This document shows positions 1 to 12,185 of a DNA stretch of 64,000 nucleotides, in pieces. Under the pieces are notes generated by a model. That model was not told the DNA's origin, did no database searches, and saw only the letters and a program-made list of their open reading frames with translations. This DNA comes from Fragilaria crotonensis. Its lineage: Eukaryota > Bacillariophyta > Fragilariophyceae > Fragilariales > Fragilariaceae. Every line of letters starts with the position of its first letter. Positions within the stretch are counted from its first letter, which is position 1. Where the stretch lies: the NCBI GenBank assembly GCA_022925895.1, contig JAKSYS010000018.1:62001-126000 (forward strand), in the 5' to 3' direction. The translations under genes were made by a program, and so were the position numbers.

Positions 1-3000
1 CGAATCCTTCCCAAGGCTTCAACGTTTCCTGTCATTTGGGACTCTGGTGCAAGCATCTCGATCACTCCTGACCGCAAGGACTTTGTTGGACCCATCAACA
101 CCCCTGGCCCTATCACTCAACTGCAGGGCATTGCAAAGGGACTCAGGATTGAAGGTCAAGGTCATGTTCTGTGGGCAATGCAAGATACTCTGGGCAACCT
201 AAGGATGCTCAAGGTCCCAGCATACTTGGTGTCTTGCATCAAGGTCAGGCTCCTATCCACCACAAGCTTGCTCCAAGCTTATCCTGGAGAGACCATCACC
301 ATTGAAGCTCATCAACTGACCTTGAGTGGCACCTCTGATGAAGCCAGAGGGCAACTCATTGCAAGAGTCAACCCTGACAACAACTTGCCTACCTCTGATG
401 CACACCGCAGCTCAGATACTCCCAAGGCAGTTGCAGCTCTCAACATTACTCTCAACACTGTTCATGAGAGCAACCTCAACTTGACTGAAGCTGAGAAGGA
501 GTTGTTAAGGTGGCACCACCGCCTTGGACACCTTTCTTCGCAAGATCCAATTCATCATGCGAACTGGAGTCCTGAGTCGGAGTGAGTCGCATCGATCACT
601 CCACACTGCTGCTTGCCGAATTGTCAACCCTCCCAAGTGTGCTGCATGCCAATATGGGAAGCAACATCAGCGACCAGCTCCTGCCAAGATCACAACTGTT
701 ATCAAGGATCGAGCTGGAGTTCTCAAGGCAGACAACTTGCTCCCTGGACAACAAGTCTCCATTGATCACTTCATTTGTGGAACAAAGGGAAGGCTCTTCT
801 CTTCAGCTGGAAGGAGCTTGAACTCAGACATGTTTGCTGGTGGCTGCCTCTTCATTGATCATGCTTCCAACTTTGTGCATGTCGAGTTTCAGAAGCATCT
901 GAACACTCATGAGACCTGAAGGCCAAGCAGAACTTTGAGTTGATGGCAAGGGACAGTGGAGTCATTCCACAATCCTATCTCTCTGACAATGGTGGAGCTT
1001 CACCTCAGCTAAGTTCACTGAGCACCTTGGAACTCTGAAGCAAGTTGTCAAGTTTGCTGGAGTTGGAGCTCACCATCACAACGGCCATGCTGAGAGGGCA
1101 ATCCAAACGATCATGTCAATCGCTCGGACGATGATGCTCCATTCAGCGGTACATTGGCCTGATGTGGCTGATGCAACACTTTGGCCAATGGCAGTCTCCC
1201 ATGCTATCTTTCTCCACAACCATGTTCCTGATTTGGCAACAGGTCTCTGTCCAAGTGATGTCTTCACTAAGTCCAGATGGGAGCAAAGGAAGTATCATGA
1301 TCTGCATGTGTGGGGATGTCCTGTGTATGCTCTTTGAGAAAACCATTGCAGATGGAAAGAAGCTGCCTCGCTGGAAGCCTCGGTCCATCCGCTGCGTCAA
1401 CATGGGGCTCTCCAAGAAGCATGCAAGCACAGTCCCCTTGGTTTTGAATCCAGAGACAGGGTACATCACTCCCCAATATCACATTGTGTTTGACGATTGG
1501 TTTGCAACGGTGGCTACTAATGTGGATGCCCTCCCGGATTTTAATACAACGCGTTGGGCCCGTTTGTTTGGCGACTCAAGATATCAGTTCCCATTCGATG
1601 ACGACGACGACAATGATGCTACAGAGGAAGCGCGAATGGACTCCCAAGCTACAGAAGCCATCAATGAGAACCAAACAAGAGTTGCTACCTCCATGGATGA
1701 AGCTGTTGCAATTGAACAACTCCCAGTTCCTCCCTTGGCTGAGGCTCCACCCAGGACACCAACTGTCCAACAGCCATTGCCAAGTTCTCCATTGCTCACT
1801 CCAAGGCCTCCAACTCCCATGATGTCTCAAACGAGGAGCAGTCTATCGATCCTCGGTCTCTCCAGTCTCCTCCAACGCCAGACATCAGAACTTCACCTCT
1901 GCAACGCCGTCACACTCCAGCTCACAAGCCAAGGAAGCGACGCCACGCAAGGTCCCAGCTACCCCGATCTCCCAGTTCATCAGCCAATCTTCTCCCCAGT
2001 TCGGGAGCAGACCCCAATGTCTGAAACGAGGGAGAGTCCTGTTCCAGACAATGCATTCGCCCTTGACTCACCACGTGACGAGCAACCAGTCAAGTCGCCT
2101 CCGCCACCAACGTCTCCGCGCCGGTCCAACCGCATTCGCGCAGCACCACAACGCCTTGGATACGATAACACTCAAGGCCATGGATACTTTGCTTCTCCAA
2201 GTGCTTGGATCTTTGAGGAAAATGGAATCATCCTTTCCCCAACTGCCTTCAAGGCAGCTGCATCTGATCCTGACACTCTGAGCTTTGACCAAGCTATGGC
2301 TGACATTGAGCATGTGACCAAGTGGATGGAGGCAGCTGCTAAGGAAGTGGCAAGCCTTGAGAAGAATGGAACTTGGAAGGAAGTCAGTATCCTTGAAGCC
2401 AAGACCAAGATTCTCCCAGGGACTTGGGTATTTCGGCGCAAGCGATCCCCAGATGGAGAAGTCACCAAGTACAAAGCGCTACTGTGTTCGAGGCGACCTT
2501 GAAGAAGGAGAACCTGAAACCTATGCCCCAGTTGTTGCTTGGAGTTCAGTTCGATTGTTCCTTGTCTTGTCCCTAACATTGGGATGGCAAACTTGCTCCA
2601 TTGACTTCAGCAGTGCCTTTGTCCAAGCTAACCTAACTGACCCAGTCTGGATCCACATGCCAAGAGGCTTCAAGTCTGATCAGCCAAGCGACCAGAGGAC
2701 CTGCCTACGTCTTGTTAAGAGCCTCTACGGTCTCTCGGTTGCTCCCCGCCTTTGGTATCAACACATTCGTGAAGCACTCCTCCTCCAAGGATTGAAGCAG
2801 AGTGCCACAGACTCATGCCTCTTGTACAGCAAGACCATCATGATTGTTCTCTATGTTGATGATCTTGGGATTGCCTACTCCAACAAGAAGGATCTTGACA
2901 AACTGTTCCAGGATCTTACTGATTTGGGTTTGGAGTTCACTCGTGAAGGCACCTTCACTGACTTTCTTGGAATCAAGTTTGTCAAGGATGAAGTTGCCAA

Positions 3001-3883
3001 CACTGTCACCCTAACACAAAAGGGTTTGATCCAGAAGATCATCAAGGCAACAGGACTTCAAGACTGCAACCCCAACCACACCCCTGCTTTGCAAGCATGC
3101 CTTGGGATTGACCCTGATGGAGAACCCATGGATGAGTTCTGGAACTACCGCTCTATTGTTGGAATGCTCTTGTACTTGTCAACAAACACAAGGCCAGACA
3201 TCACATTTGCAGTAAGTCAAGTTGCCAGGTTCAATCATTCTCCCAAGAAGAGCCATGCCATTGCAATCAAGACAATTGTCCGCTACTTGCATCGCACTGC
3301 TGACAAAGGAACTATTGTGACGCCAACTGGCGACCTCTCTCTTGATTGTTATGTTGATGCTGACTTTGCCGGACTCCATGGTCGTGACCCTGATCATTCT
3401 GACACCAGCGCCAAGTCCCGCACCGGCTACATCATCACCCTTGGAGGTTGTCCAATCCTCTGGAAGTCTCAACTACAAACAGAGATCTCCCTGTCCACAT
3501 TGGAATCTGAGTACTCTGCTCTCAGTGCAAGCATGAGGACTCTGTTGCCACTTCGTGATCTTCTTGAGAAATCTGCAGGAATTGACTCTGCCACCTGACT
3601 TCAAGTCTACCATTCGCTGCCGAGTCTTTGAAGACAACAATGGTGCTCTGCTGCTTGCTACCAAGCAACGCATTACTAATCGCACCAAGTACTTCCTGGT
3701 TAAGTGGCACTTCTTTGGCACCACGTCCGCAACGGAGATGTTGAAGTGCTCAAGATTGCAACCACTGACCAGTTGGCTGACTACCTTACCAAGGGCCTCA
3801 ATCGAGAAGTTTTCGAACGCATTCAAAGCTTGCTCAAGTTTGGTGACACGCGGCACCGCCGCACTTGTGTTGGGTGGATTTAA
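1..3883 (+). pseudogene. Copia Pol polyprotein, frameshifted
   Basis: Frame 1 is open from base 1 and carries the aspartic protease triad D-S-G at 40-48 (context VIWDSGAS). The GAG pre-integrase His pair (HHRLGH) lies near 513-530 and its Cys pair (CAAC) near 640. Integrase acidic residues are seen in SIDHF (about 757-771), LSDNGG (about 980-997) and GHAERA (about 1083-1100). The RT motif YVDD is at 2852-2863 and the RNase H core CYVDADFAG near 3347-3373. The frame changes near 535, between 919 and 1113, near 1335, near 2490, near 3590 and near 3715. Several breaks fit loss or gain of one base in a short homopolymer (for example CTT to CTTT near 1330). The last part reads TTDQLADYLTKGLNREVFER, typical of copia RNase H ends. 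Confidence 0.88.
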
Positions 3884-4010
3884 GAGTGTTCCTCTTATCC
3901 TGCAAGCCCATATGTTTATTGTTCATGTCCTACATTTTCACCACACCATCACTAATCTATTTCTTGTTTCATTGAATGAGAGGGAGAGTCAAGGTACAGC
4001 AGCTGACAGC

Positions 4011-4488
4011 TGTTATTGTGCCGTTATTGACGTTGCAATTTCGTCCCCGCCAGCTGAGTCCCATCCGGCTTTGGATACGAAGATTCCCACGCCAACTGTA
4101 TACGGCGAATCGCCAGTACGAAAACTACAGTTGTCCTGGACTGCTTTCCGCCCTCATAACCTCCTTTTCTACAACAACAATTTGTCCACATTGACCCAGT
4201 GTAATTCAACTGCAATTTCCCTTCATGTGCCAACTAATTTCCAACATGTGTCCCTCATCATGTTGGCTAAGTCTGGCCATGTTGCAACAGTTGTTGCGAC
4301 CGTCAATTCGTTCGTGAAGGCGGAGTTGGTCCTGACATTTCAATGCCTTTATCAGTGGGATGAAGGCTTTGAATGCTCACTCCCACAACCCTCTAACTTC
4401 GCGAAAGTAGATCGGCAAGATTCAATCGGTCCTGGATTGAATTGGTTCCTTCAAAGTGAAACCTAGAAATAAGCTCATAAGTTAAACA
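4011..4488 (+). repeat. Putative 3' LTR of the copia element
   Basis: This segment begins TGTTATTG and ends TTAAACA, so it has the TG...CA ends and short TGTT/AACA inverted termini usual for LTRs. It starts 22 bp after a purine-rich tract, further than the normal immediate junction. The 5' LTR is outside the window, so identity between LTRs cannot be tested. The limits are a guess. Confidence 0.25.
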
Positions 4489-5103
4489 ACACTAGAATTA
4501 AAAACTCTACGTTTGACCGAACCCGGATTTCTACGAACTAGTACGCAGCCTTGATCACGCCGTGTACTTCGACTATTTCTACAGTACTCCAGTACTGCTA
4601 CTATGTCATAGTTCTCGGACTACATCTATGACATATGCATACAGACCTATAGAATTGAAGGCTACCGTAATACTTTACTCCAGTACCAATATGTAACCAC
4701 TCATATCCTAATCTTGAGTTAGCGTTTATTGAAAACCAAAGCCTCCCAATGAATTTGAATTCTGGGTGATGTGTCGCACTGAAGCTTGATAATTGGAAAC
4801 GGCTCGTTTCTCTCACAAAGCTCTCAAGTCTCAAGGGTCCAGCAAGTCCAGAGTCCAGAGTGCGGATGAGTTTGTATTGGAAACTCTGAATGCAAAGCGT
4901 ACCGCGTGCAAGTATCCTTTCGTGGCTCTTGACAATTGAGGATTGAGGATTGATTTCCAAGAGAGGGAGTACGCGCAACGGTGTCGTTTTGATTGTACTT
5001 TGTACTTTGGAGTATCCAGAGAGGTGTGAGGAGATTGATTGGCAAATCACGATTCAAGCACACACCGATACCAGATACGGTACCATAACAGGTAGTCCAA
5101 ACC
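4489..5103. other. Intergenic region between copia element and PLAC8 gene
   Basis: No gene is recognised. It contains a GTAC-rich palindromic patch near 4580-4600 (ACAGTACTCCAGTACTG), a type repeated in other intergenic regions of this window, and presumably the promoter and 5' UTR of the gene starting at 5104. Confidence 0.5.
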
Positions 5104-8027
5104 ATGTACGGTCACAATAACAATGACAGTCACTACAAATACGCCATCAAGAAAAACTCGCCAAATCAGTTTGCATTGGCTTCCAATTCCGATGTTGCTG
5201 AAATGGACTTTGCATTCGATTGCAATCCAGACTGCAACAACGATAATAACGGTGCGCTTCCCATGTTTCCTGTTCAGAGGACGCTACCAACGGCACGATC
5301 GGAAACACCAATAAGTAAATCACGTGATCATGGTCGTGAATCTTCCTCTCCCATATCTATGCGGAATCGGCAACGAAGACGGGAGCAGCAGAAACAACAA
5401 CAACATCAACAACCATCCTTGTCACCCACAAGACGGCGAACTGCATCACCTACGTATGCAGATACTGCTACTACTACCAGCACTACGAATGCCAATGCAT
5501 CAAACTCTCATGGTCGACCTGTCACTGTTGCCGATTCACCTTCACCAACGAAGCAATCCACACGCATGTCTCGGAATAAAAGCAATCATAGCACCAATAA
5601 CAACAATCGACTCGATATGCGATACGATGATGATGAGTTCGCCTTTACTGCACACTTGATTATGCATCATTTGGAGCAGCAATCTCGTGAGGAACATGAG
5701 GACGCAGGATGTGTCAATTGGAACGACTTTCATCAACTTTGGAACTACATTCAGGCAGGTGATGAATCCCAATCCAGTGTTGGTGGTGGTGGTCATCAAC
5801 AACAACAACAACGACCACCACCAGCAGATCGCGCTGATACTCCCTTGACGGAAGATTTGTTGGCAGAGTTTCAATTCGCTCTCAAACATCGTCTTAAATA
5901 CATTCCTCTCATATCACCATCGAACAATGACAAACAGAACAAGGAAGAAGAGCCCATCGTCGTGCTTACCCGTCAAGTTGCCAAACTGATTGCTAAATCA
6001 GGATTTCCTGAACCAAAACGACCACCACGACGAGATTCAAGTCGACGCCGAGACACCACCAATGACAAAGACGTCGGGGATATGGATGACTCGACAACTA
6101 TAGACACGGAACGAAGCTCTTCCATTTCTGCTCCTGTCAACATTCCAACCTCCGAGCCAGAAAAAGATGCCAACAAAAACGCTACTGCTACTGCTCCCGT
6201 CGCTGACAGTGGATACGCAACACCAGCTCAACCCGGCCTCCCTGCATCCTCAACCCAAGCTCAGAACTATCAGCATCCTCAACCTGGAACGTTTGACCTG
6301 CAACTGGACCATGCTGAATATATTCGACAACAATACCAACGAGAGCTGCAGGAACAATTACAACCCCAATCCCATGGCCGTATCAGGAACCCGTGTATGA
6401 AATGTCATCATCCATTCATCCCGATACTGTTGTCGATGCATACTTTGAGGAGGAAGTCATTGCCGAGCCCATTTTGGATCCTGCGTTTCATACCCTCGAC
6501 AATTTGCTCATCGACTCAACGACATTTTCGTCGGAATCGACCGTACCTTTGAAGAGGAGACGGTCGTCATGCGCCAAGTCACTCAGCCACCGCGTGCTCA
6601 TTTCCCCATTGTGTCATCGGATGGTTCTTTCGCGCATGAGGTCATTGTTCCTTCTAACGCAAACGACGACGAAATCAAGAGTCGTCCCTCGCATATCCCA
6701 CCCCAGCTCTCACCTGAGCGCTCGATTCCGAGACAGCGGATCATGGATGAAGCCAAACGTGTAACCAACATGATGAATCTAACGTCTCATCCACAAGTCG
6801 AGGCATCTTGTCGGTTACGTCTGGATGACTTGCGTTGCGAGTTGGAGCGTTTGACCGTGTATGATGATAATCATGATGACGATGATCACGACGACGACGA
6901 CGACAATGCTGGCAGAGCGAAGGAAAGGGTCGAGACTGAATTTCCATCAGCAGACTACTATGTGGATATTAGTCCTACAAGGCGTTTCTTTCCGGACGCA
7001 GAAGACGAGAAGGAAAGCATCCAAGAACTCAATGTTTTCAGTGATGATTCCCACAAGGAGGCCCAAACCTTGCACATCCAAGAGAAAGCCAACAGCCCTG
7101 AAGTTCATAAAACAACACATCTGGTGAGTCCGTTGCGGATTATCTTGTGGGGTCGACCACTTTGCTTTCGGAGGTACCCAAATCTCACCTTGTTCTTGAT
7201 TTGTACAATAGGCACCACCGGAAAGAGCATCGTTGGATATTGCTAAGGAACAGAGCTCTCAACCGGTTCATAGCATCGCATTTTCAGAACCAAGGTCTCT
7301 TCATGAACCTGTTTGGGATGAGGAAGAGGCGATTCTGTGTGATACGACTCAGTTTACGGGCAAGTGGAAGGACAGGCTGCTCGATTGCTGTCGCTTTGGT
7401 CCATGCCATGCTAGTGTTATCGCGTCAGTTTTTCTCCCCCTGAGTACGTAATCTTGGAAGCGATCACTGATCGCTCGACGTCTCGCCAACTCAATTCTCA
7501 CGGTCTTCTTTTTCATTGCTCGTACTCTCGCAGTGGCACTCGGTCAAGTCATGGTTCGGCTCCAAAATGTTCGCTGGATCGCCTTGCCATCGCCGCGACC
7601 CAAGGACCCCTTTAGAATTGCCATTGTGCTCACCATGTTTTGGATCACAATCAATTGTCTCATTTATTACTTGGCGTTGGTAACGTTCACCAAGCTGATC
7701 TTGTTCCTCGCCGTCAACAGTGCCTTATATCTTTACTATTTGGCCAATGTCATTCGTACCCGATTGCTTGTAAGACGTCGTTATGGGATATGGAATGATC
7801 GGACAGCAGAAGATACGTTGGTCGGAGGACTCGTACCATTCTTGTGTGTCATGCAGCTCTTGCGACACACGTGTGACTATGATACCTTGGCGGGTTTTGT
7901 TTGTACCGCCAACGGAGTGTCGTCGCAGGTTAGACTCATCGTGCCACCGCTCATTGTCGCTCCGTCCGATCCCAACAAGAATGATGACTACAGTCTAGCG
8001 ACAACATTGACAAATCCATTGCGTTAA
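5104..8027 (+). CDS. PLAC8-family membrane protein (paralogue 1)
   Basis: Long, Gln/Ser/Pro-rich N-terminal region followed by a C-terminal PLAC8-type Cys-rich membrane domain. Exons inferred from GT-AG sites and frame: 5104-7123, 7212-7443 and 7534-8027; introns of 88 and 90 bp. Within exon 1 the frame changes near 6365 and again near 6490, so two single-base indels must be assumed. A motif shared with the other three PLAC8 genes (DDEFAF near 5626 and LAEFQFALKHRLKYIPLI near 5863-5916) lies in the N-terminal half. Exon 2 holds KWKDRLLDCCRFGPCH, the start of the PLAC8 domain. Exon 3 has hydrophobic segments and ends with the extension LRHTCDYDTLAG. The usual C-terminal CC pair is replaced by GG, and the TVPxGG module of the other copies is missing. 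PLAC8 proteins in other eukaryotes include cell-number regulators and cation transport factors; the role here is unknown. Confidence 0.75.
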
Positions 8028-8493
8028 TTGCAATAAAATCATGAATAAACCAAGTAATTTCCACCATGAGCAATGCACGGCGTCAATAGATTCTGATTTG
8101 CTACTTTCCATGCCATAACTCTCGACAACAGATGTATAGTAATCGAGCCGAGGAATATAACAAGAAATGACTCACCCAGGGTATATGCATGCGAAATAGA
8201 GACTGCGCAAGTAACCACGAAAAAAGGTTCTTCACGAGGCGCGATATGCTGGCTGCTTACTCTAGATAAAAGGTGCAGTCATCGACCTTCGAATCATTCT
8301 CTATGTGCATACCCATCTTCATTCCCAGACCTGCATCTCTGTTCGCAATGTACTAGTACCACAACAGAAGATGAAGTGACCAGATGCCAAAAGGATGAAA
8401 GAAAACTAACAGCATTATACGTATTAACGATCCTATTTCCAAAACCGACAGATTGATTCACAGAACACCAACTCTTCTCTGACAAGTTTCAAC
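8028..8493. other. Convergent intergenic region
   Basis: This is the 466 bp between the stop codons of two convergent PLAC8 genes. It presumably contains both 3' UTRs. No further feature is seen. Confidence 0.5.
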
Positions 8494-11378
8494 TCATGAC
8501 CTAACGGAGGGCATGTGTCTTAATAAAATCAAATTGACGTCCGAATCAAGGCCTGTCTTGCTGCACATCTGGGCATCCAGCTGATCGTAGGGTACTGTGT
8601 GACGGTGTAATTGACAGATAGTGCACGGCATGCAAAATGTAGCACAACAATTATCCTCCAAATCGTAAAGCGATATTCCCGAATGTGGTAAATCTCGCGA
8701 GCAGCAGCACGTGGCCGCAACTGCGTAGAGTGTAAAGGCAATACCGGCTACGTTCAACGCCGTGACAGCAACGTAATCGGAATTGTAAGAGGCAAATGAT
8801 GCACCCATTTGAAGTTGAAGGCCATGTAAATAACAACATTCATGGCGATCCAGAAGATAGTGATGGTCCACATGGTGGACCAGGTTTTGCCGCCAAGTTT
8901 GGTAGGTCTTCCAAAGGCATCGAGTTTCAATCTTGTCATGATTTGACCAAGCGAGAAGGGGACAGAAGATTGTGTTGAGGTTGACCGGATGGCAGACGCC
9001 GAACTTCGTGCAATCGCACAGACGATCACGCCAAGCCCCGGTGGGAACACTCGCCCGCTTGGAGCGAGGTCACGCATGATACAGGAGAATGTTTCGCCTC
9101 GCTTTGCTCCACCAAATGGAACAGTAGCAAGAAAACGGTGGCCGTCGATTTCCGCTTCAAATTGGTACCCAGCTGGCAGATCAGCGGGAGAAACAACGTC
9201 AACTCGATCTGCTCCACTTCCAGTAGAAAGATGCTTTGCAGGATCAGAGCCTTCGGAATGTTTCAACCTTGATTGGTCCAAGGGTGGTGCAGGGCCTAAG
9301 TAGGGACTCGAGCGTCGTTGGTCAACGAAAGGACTGCTACGACCGGACTGCTGTTTGACATAATTGAGCTGTGTTAGTTCCCGTGGTGCGGTTTCAGGAT
9401 TTTCCAAAGGCGGATGGAAGAATTCTGTGCTGTACTTAGGAGGACCATAGTTTGGTGTTGAAAGAAGCTCCTCCTTGGTGCTTTTCGGAACGTTGCGATT
9501 ATGCTCAATTCGTGGAGACGTTTTTGTAGGAGGTCGACGAGGAGGCGAGATGGGTCGAACGACTTCGGAGTCTGTTTCATTGTGAAGAGACCGAAGTCGC
9601 GCTTGAAGAGAAATGACATGATTTTTCCAGAACTCCGCCGCTTCGGGTGTTTGGGATTCTGCCATGAGCGTACTGGCTTCCCGCAACTCTGCCAAGAGCT
9701 GCTTTCGAGCCAGGGATTCTGATGTGGCAGCATGCTGCTGCTCGAGATGGGCTCGTAAGAACAGAAGCAACAGATGCATTTTCGTGCAACTCAACTTCTC
9801 TTGCGCGCAATCGTTTGTGCTGCTCCTCGAGATTTCGAAGTGCCCGGTTGTCACTTTCAGATGACGGGGCCAATGGAGGTCTCTTGGTGGGTGACACGGG
9901 AGTTGGCGGGAGTTTTGGGTTCGACATCGGTGGGGCAAAGGACCCGACACTTTCGCTAGTGTTTTGAAACGAATTGACCTGCTGAAGACCGGACACACTG
10001 CGAGAACCGACATGTGGGACACTTAGAGACGCACCCATGTGAGGGATGGAACCTTGAGTTTGAATCGAGTCAATAGTTTGTTTCTGTGTAAAGCGGAAAG
10101 ATGTAAGTGAAGATTAACAAGTGAATCCTTCGCATCAATTAGAAACAGAGGTGAACTTACAGCCGCTTCGACTGTACTACTACTGCTACTACTTGGTTGT
10201 CTCAAGAGTGGATTCAAGTCTCCTCCTTGGCCAAATTGAATTCAGCACAGCCTAGTCAATACGTGCACATGAGCTTCACTGCTGTGGGCAGTTGTATTTG
10301 AGGCGAAAGCGCACAGCTTTGACAAAGCTCTCGGACCGCGGGGGTACGGATGAGTCCAAAACTTTCCAATCTTCGGCATCAAGGTAAACTCCTTGGCTGC
10401 CGTGTCGTTGAAAGCGCTCCACAACGATACTGGCGACGACATGAAATGCATTGTCATTGTGGATCAAATCAAGGATCGACGGAGCTGCCGGCAGACGCGA
10501 CGGAGGCATCAGTTTGAGTGAGATCGGGTGATTTGCCAAGTTCCGCTGCGGCAGTGCTCAGTAGACCTCTCGTCAACAACATTTTCAGTACGAGGAGGGG
10601 TGTTGAAGCGAGACTTGAGAGGCGACGATCCGCTCTGAATGGCCTGTTGGTTGACACTGCTAGCATCGTTGCTGTTGATGGTACTGTTAGCAGAAGTACT
10701 GCTGAAGCGAGATTTGAGAGGCGACGACCCGCTCTGAGTGGCAGGTTTGTTGACGCTGGTAGCATCGTTACTGTTGGCAGAACTACCGCCGTACCGACGG
10801 GGGGAGCTCAATTTGTATTCCTCCATCCCTTGTTTGGTCAATGCGTCAAATCTACGTGAAGCGGAGTTGATTTGCTTGGGGTTGAAGGAGTCTCAGCATC
10901 GCGTTGACCAGTAGTAGTAGTCACGGGCACGGGGCGATTCGAAGTCAATTGGTATGGTTCCATATCTTGCTTCGAGGTGCATCGATTCTACCAGAAGCGG
11001 GAGAAGATTTTGCATGTGACTCTTCCTCCTTTTCCCTTGGTTCATCAATGGTTCGAATCGTGTAAGGTTGAGCAGATTCGTCTTCCGTCAAGATGGAATC
11101 GGCAGCATCCATGGCCTGCTTAACAATTCGTTCCGTAGAAGTGTCTGGAAGTTCTTCGCGTTCTCGTTCACGGGAACGTCGATGAACTACAGCTGTTGAC
11201 TCTGTGATTTGACTCATCAACTCACTATCTTCCGGTGAGCGTTGCGATACAATTTTACGTCGGGCAAATGGTGAGGTCGGTCTGCTTTTGGGGATCGCCG
11301 AGTCGCAAGTCCAGCCTCAGTGGGATTGCTAAAGGCATTTCTTCCACTAGGTGCCGCTGCAGGTTTTGGATTCCACAT
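8494..11378 (-). CDS. PLAC8-family protein (paralogue 2), multiply frameshifted
   Basis: Read right to left. An ATG at 11376-11378 opens a Ser/Arg/Glu-rich N-terminus, followed by two similar stretches containing SGSSPLKSRF, the shared PLAC8-gene motif (HNDNAFHVV near 10460; FVKAVRFRLKY near 10300) and a 77-bp intron at 10084-10160 (phase 0). The next segment has a coiled-coil-like stretch (NLEEQHKRLRAREVEL), then the module LPAGYQFEAEIDG...TVPFGG and the PLAC8 domain WRDRLCDCTKFGVCHP...IFCPL, LGQIMTRL, CCATFCMPCTICQLHRHT. The coding frame changes at least seven times (near 11270, 10870, 10530, 9750, 9030, 8970 and 8810-8650). The break near 9030 fits a GGGG to GGG change. Either a pseudogene or a gene damaged by assembly errors; the conserved Cys residues argue that the true gene is functional. 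The junction around 10220-10280 is unresolved and may hide another intron. Confidence 0.6.
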
Positions 11379-12185
11379 TCTGATATCAGCTACTGGACTC
11401 AGTCAGAATTTCTCAGTGTGCAGTCTTCGACCTGCAGTACAACTACCAGGCACTGTACTCTGGAGTATCAGTCAACAGTCAACAACCGCCTGATCAACAA
11501 AAGCTTCACTAGTCTTGTCGAAACCAAATCAGAACCGCTTGATCCAATGTCCCTGATTGCAAAGCACAATGCGCAACGCACAAGGGATCAGTGCAACAAA
11601 AGGAAAGCCGAGTAGAAGTAACTGAAGACAGAAACAGATATCCCGCCGTTGTCGTGACTATGAAATGTGTTCGCGATGGTACCTTGTATACATAGCCTAT
11701 AAAATGCCGTCTTTGCACTCTGAAGCTCGAAAGTAAAGAAAATTAGCCTGATGGCAGTCACACTAACGAAACGGCTATCTCCAAAATGACGGATTCCAGA
11801 CGCATATACATTATAGCGCATGTGGAAACATATATGACGTGCCAATGAAGTGTATACAAGCTTGATGATCGGCATTGGAATTCAAATCAATTGAAATGAA
11901 TCGCCAGTCCCGTAGCACTTGCTCTACTACGGTAGAAAACTGAAGAGTACTCCAGTACTCTGGTACTTTTACCTAGTAGAATACTCCTGTGGAAACAAAT
12001 GGCGAACTGCGAGGACGACCATAGTACGGTTGTACTTTGTACTGGAGTACTACAGTACAACTCTCTACGCTGCATTGCTGAAGCCGCGAAACCAATGGTT
12101 TTGTAAATTTGCTTCATGTTCAATTATACTGGTACTGATAGTACCGTGTACCGGTCGTCCACATGGCACATGGGAAAGGCAACAA
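11379..12185. other. Intergenic region upstream of PLAC8 paralogue 2
   Basis: No convincing gene. It contains several GTAC-type palindromes (GAGTACTCCAGTACTC near 11946; ACTGGAGTACTACAGTAC near 12040) and borders the inverted-repeat element that starts at 12186. Confidence 0.45.

Larger units (their letters stand above)
1..4488 (+). mobile_element. Ty1/copia LTR retrotransposon, 3' part
   Basis: The window opens inside a copia-type element. Domains run in the copia order protease, GAG pre-integrase, integrase, reverse transcriptase, RNase H, which separates it from gypsy elements, where integrase comes last. The gag region and 5' LTR lie outside the window. Pol ends with TAA at 3881-3883. 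A purine run at 3978-3988 may be the polypurine tract. The 3' LTR is not resolved: a TG...CA segment at 4011-4488 is the best candidate, so the right boundary is approximate. The element is broken by at least five frame changes and is unlikely to be autonomous as assembled. Confidence 0.85.

Noticed and set aside
6360-6500. Introns in place of the frame changes in PLAC8 copy 1
   Set aside because: All the sequence around both changes reads as protein in one frame or another, leaving no room for an intron of usual size.
10900-11200. tRNA-like B box (GGTTCGAATC) near 11052
   Set aside because: No acceptor stem or A box can be paired around it, and it falls within coding sequence of PLAC8 copy 2.
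11235-11615. 126-codon plus-strand frame
   Set aside because: It is antisense to the N-terminal part of PLAC8 copy 2 and its composition looks like a shadow frame.
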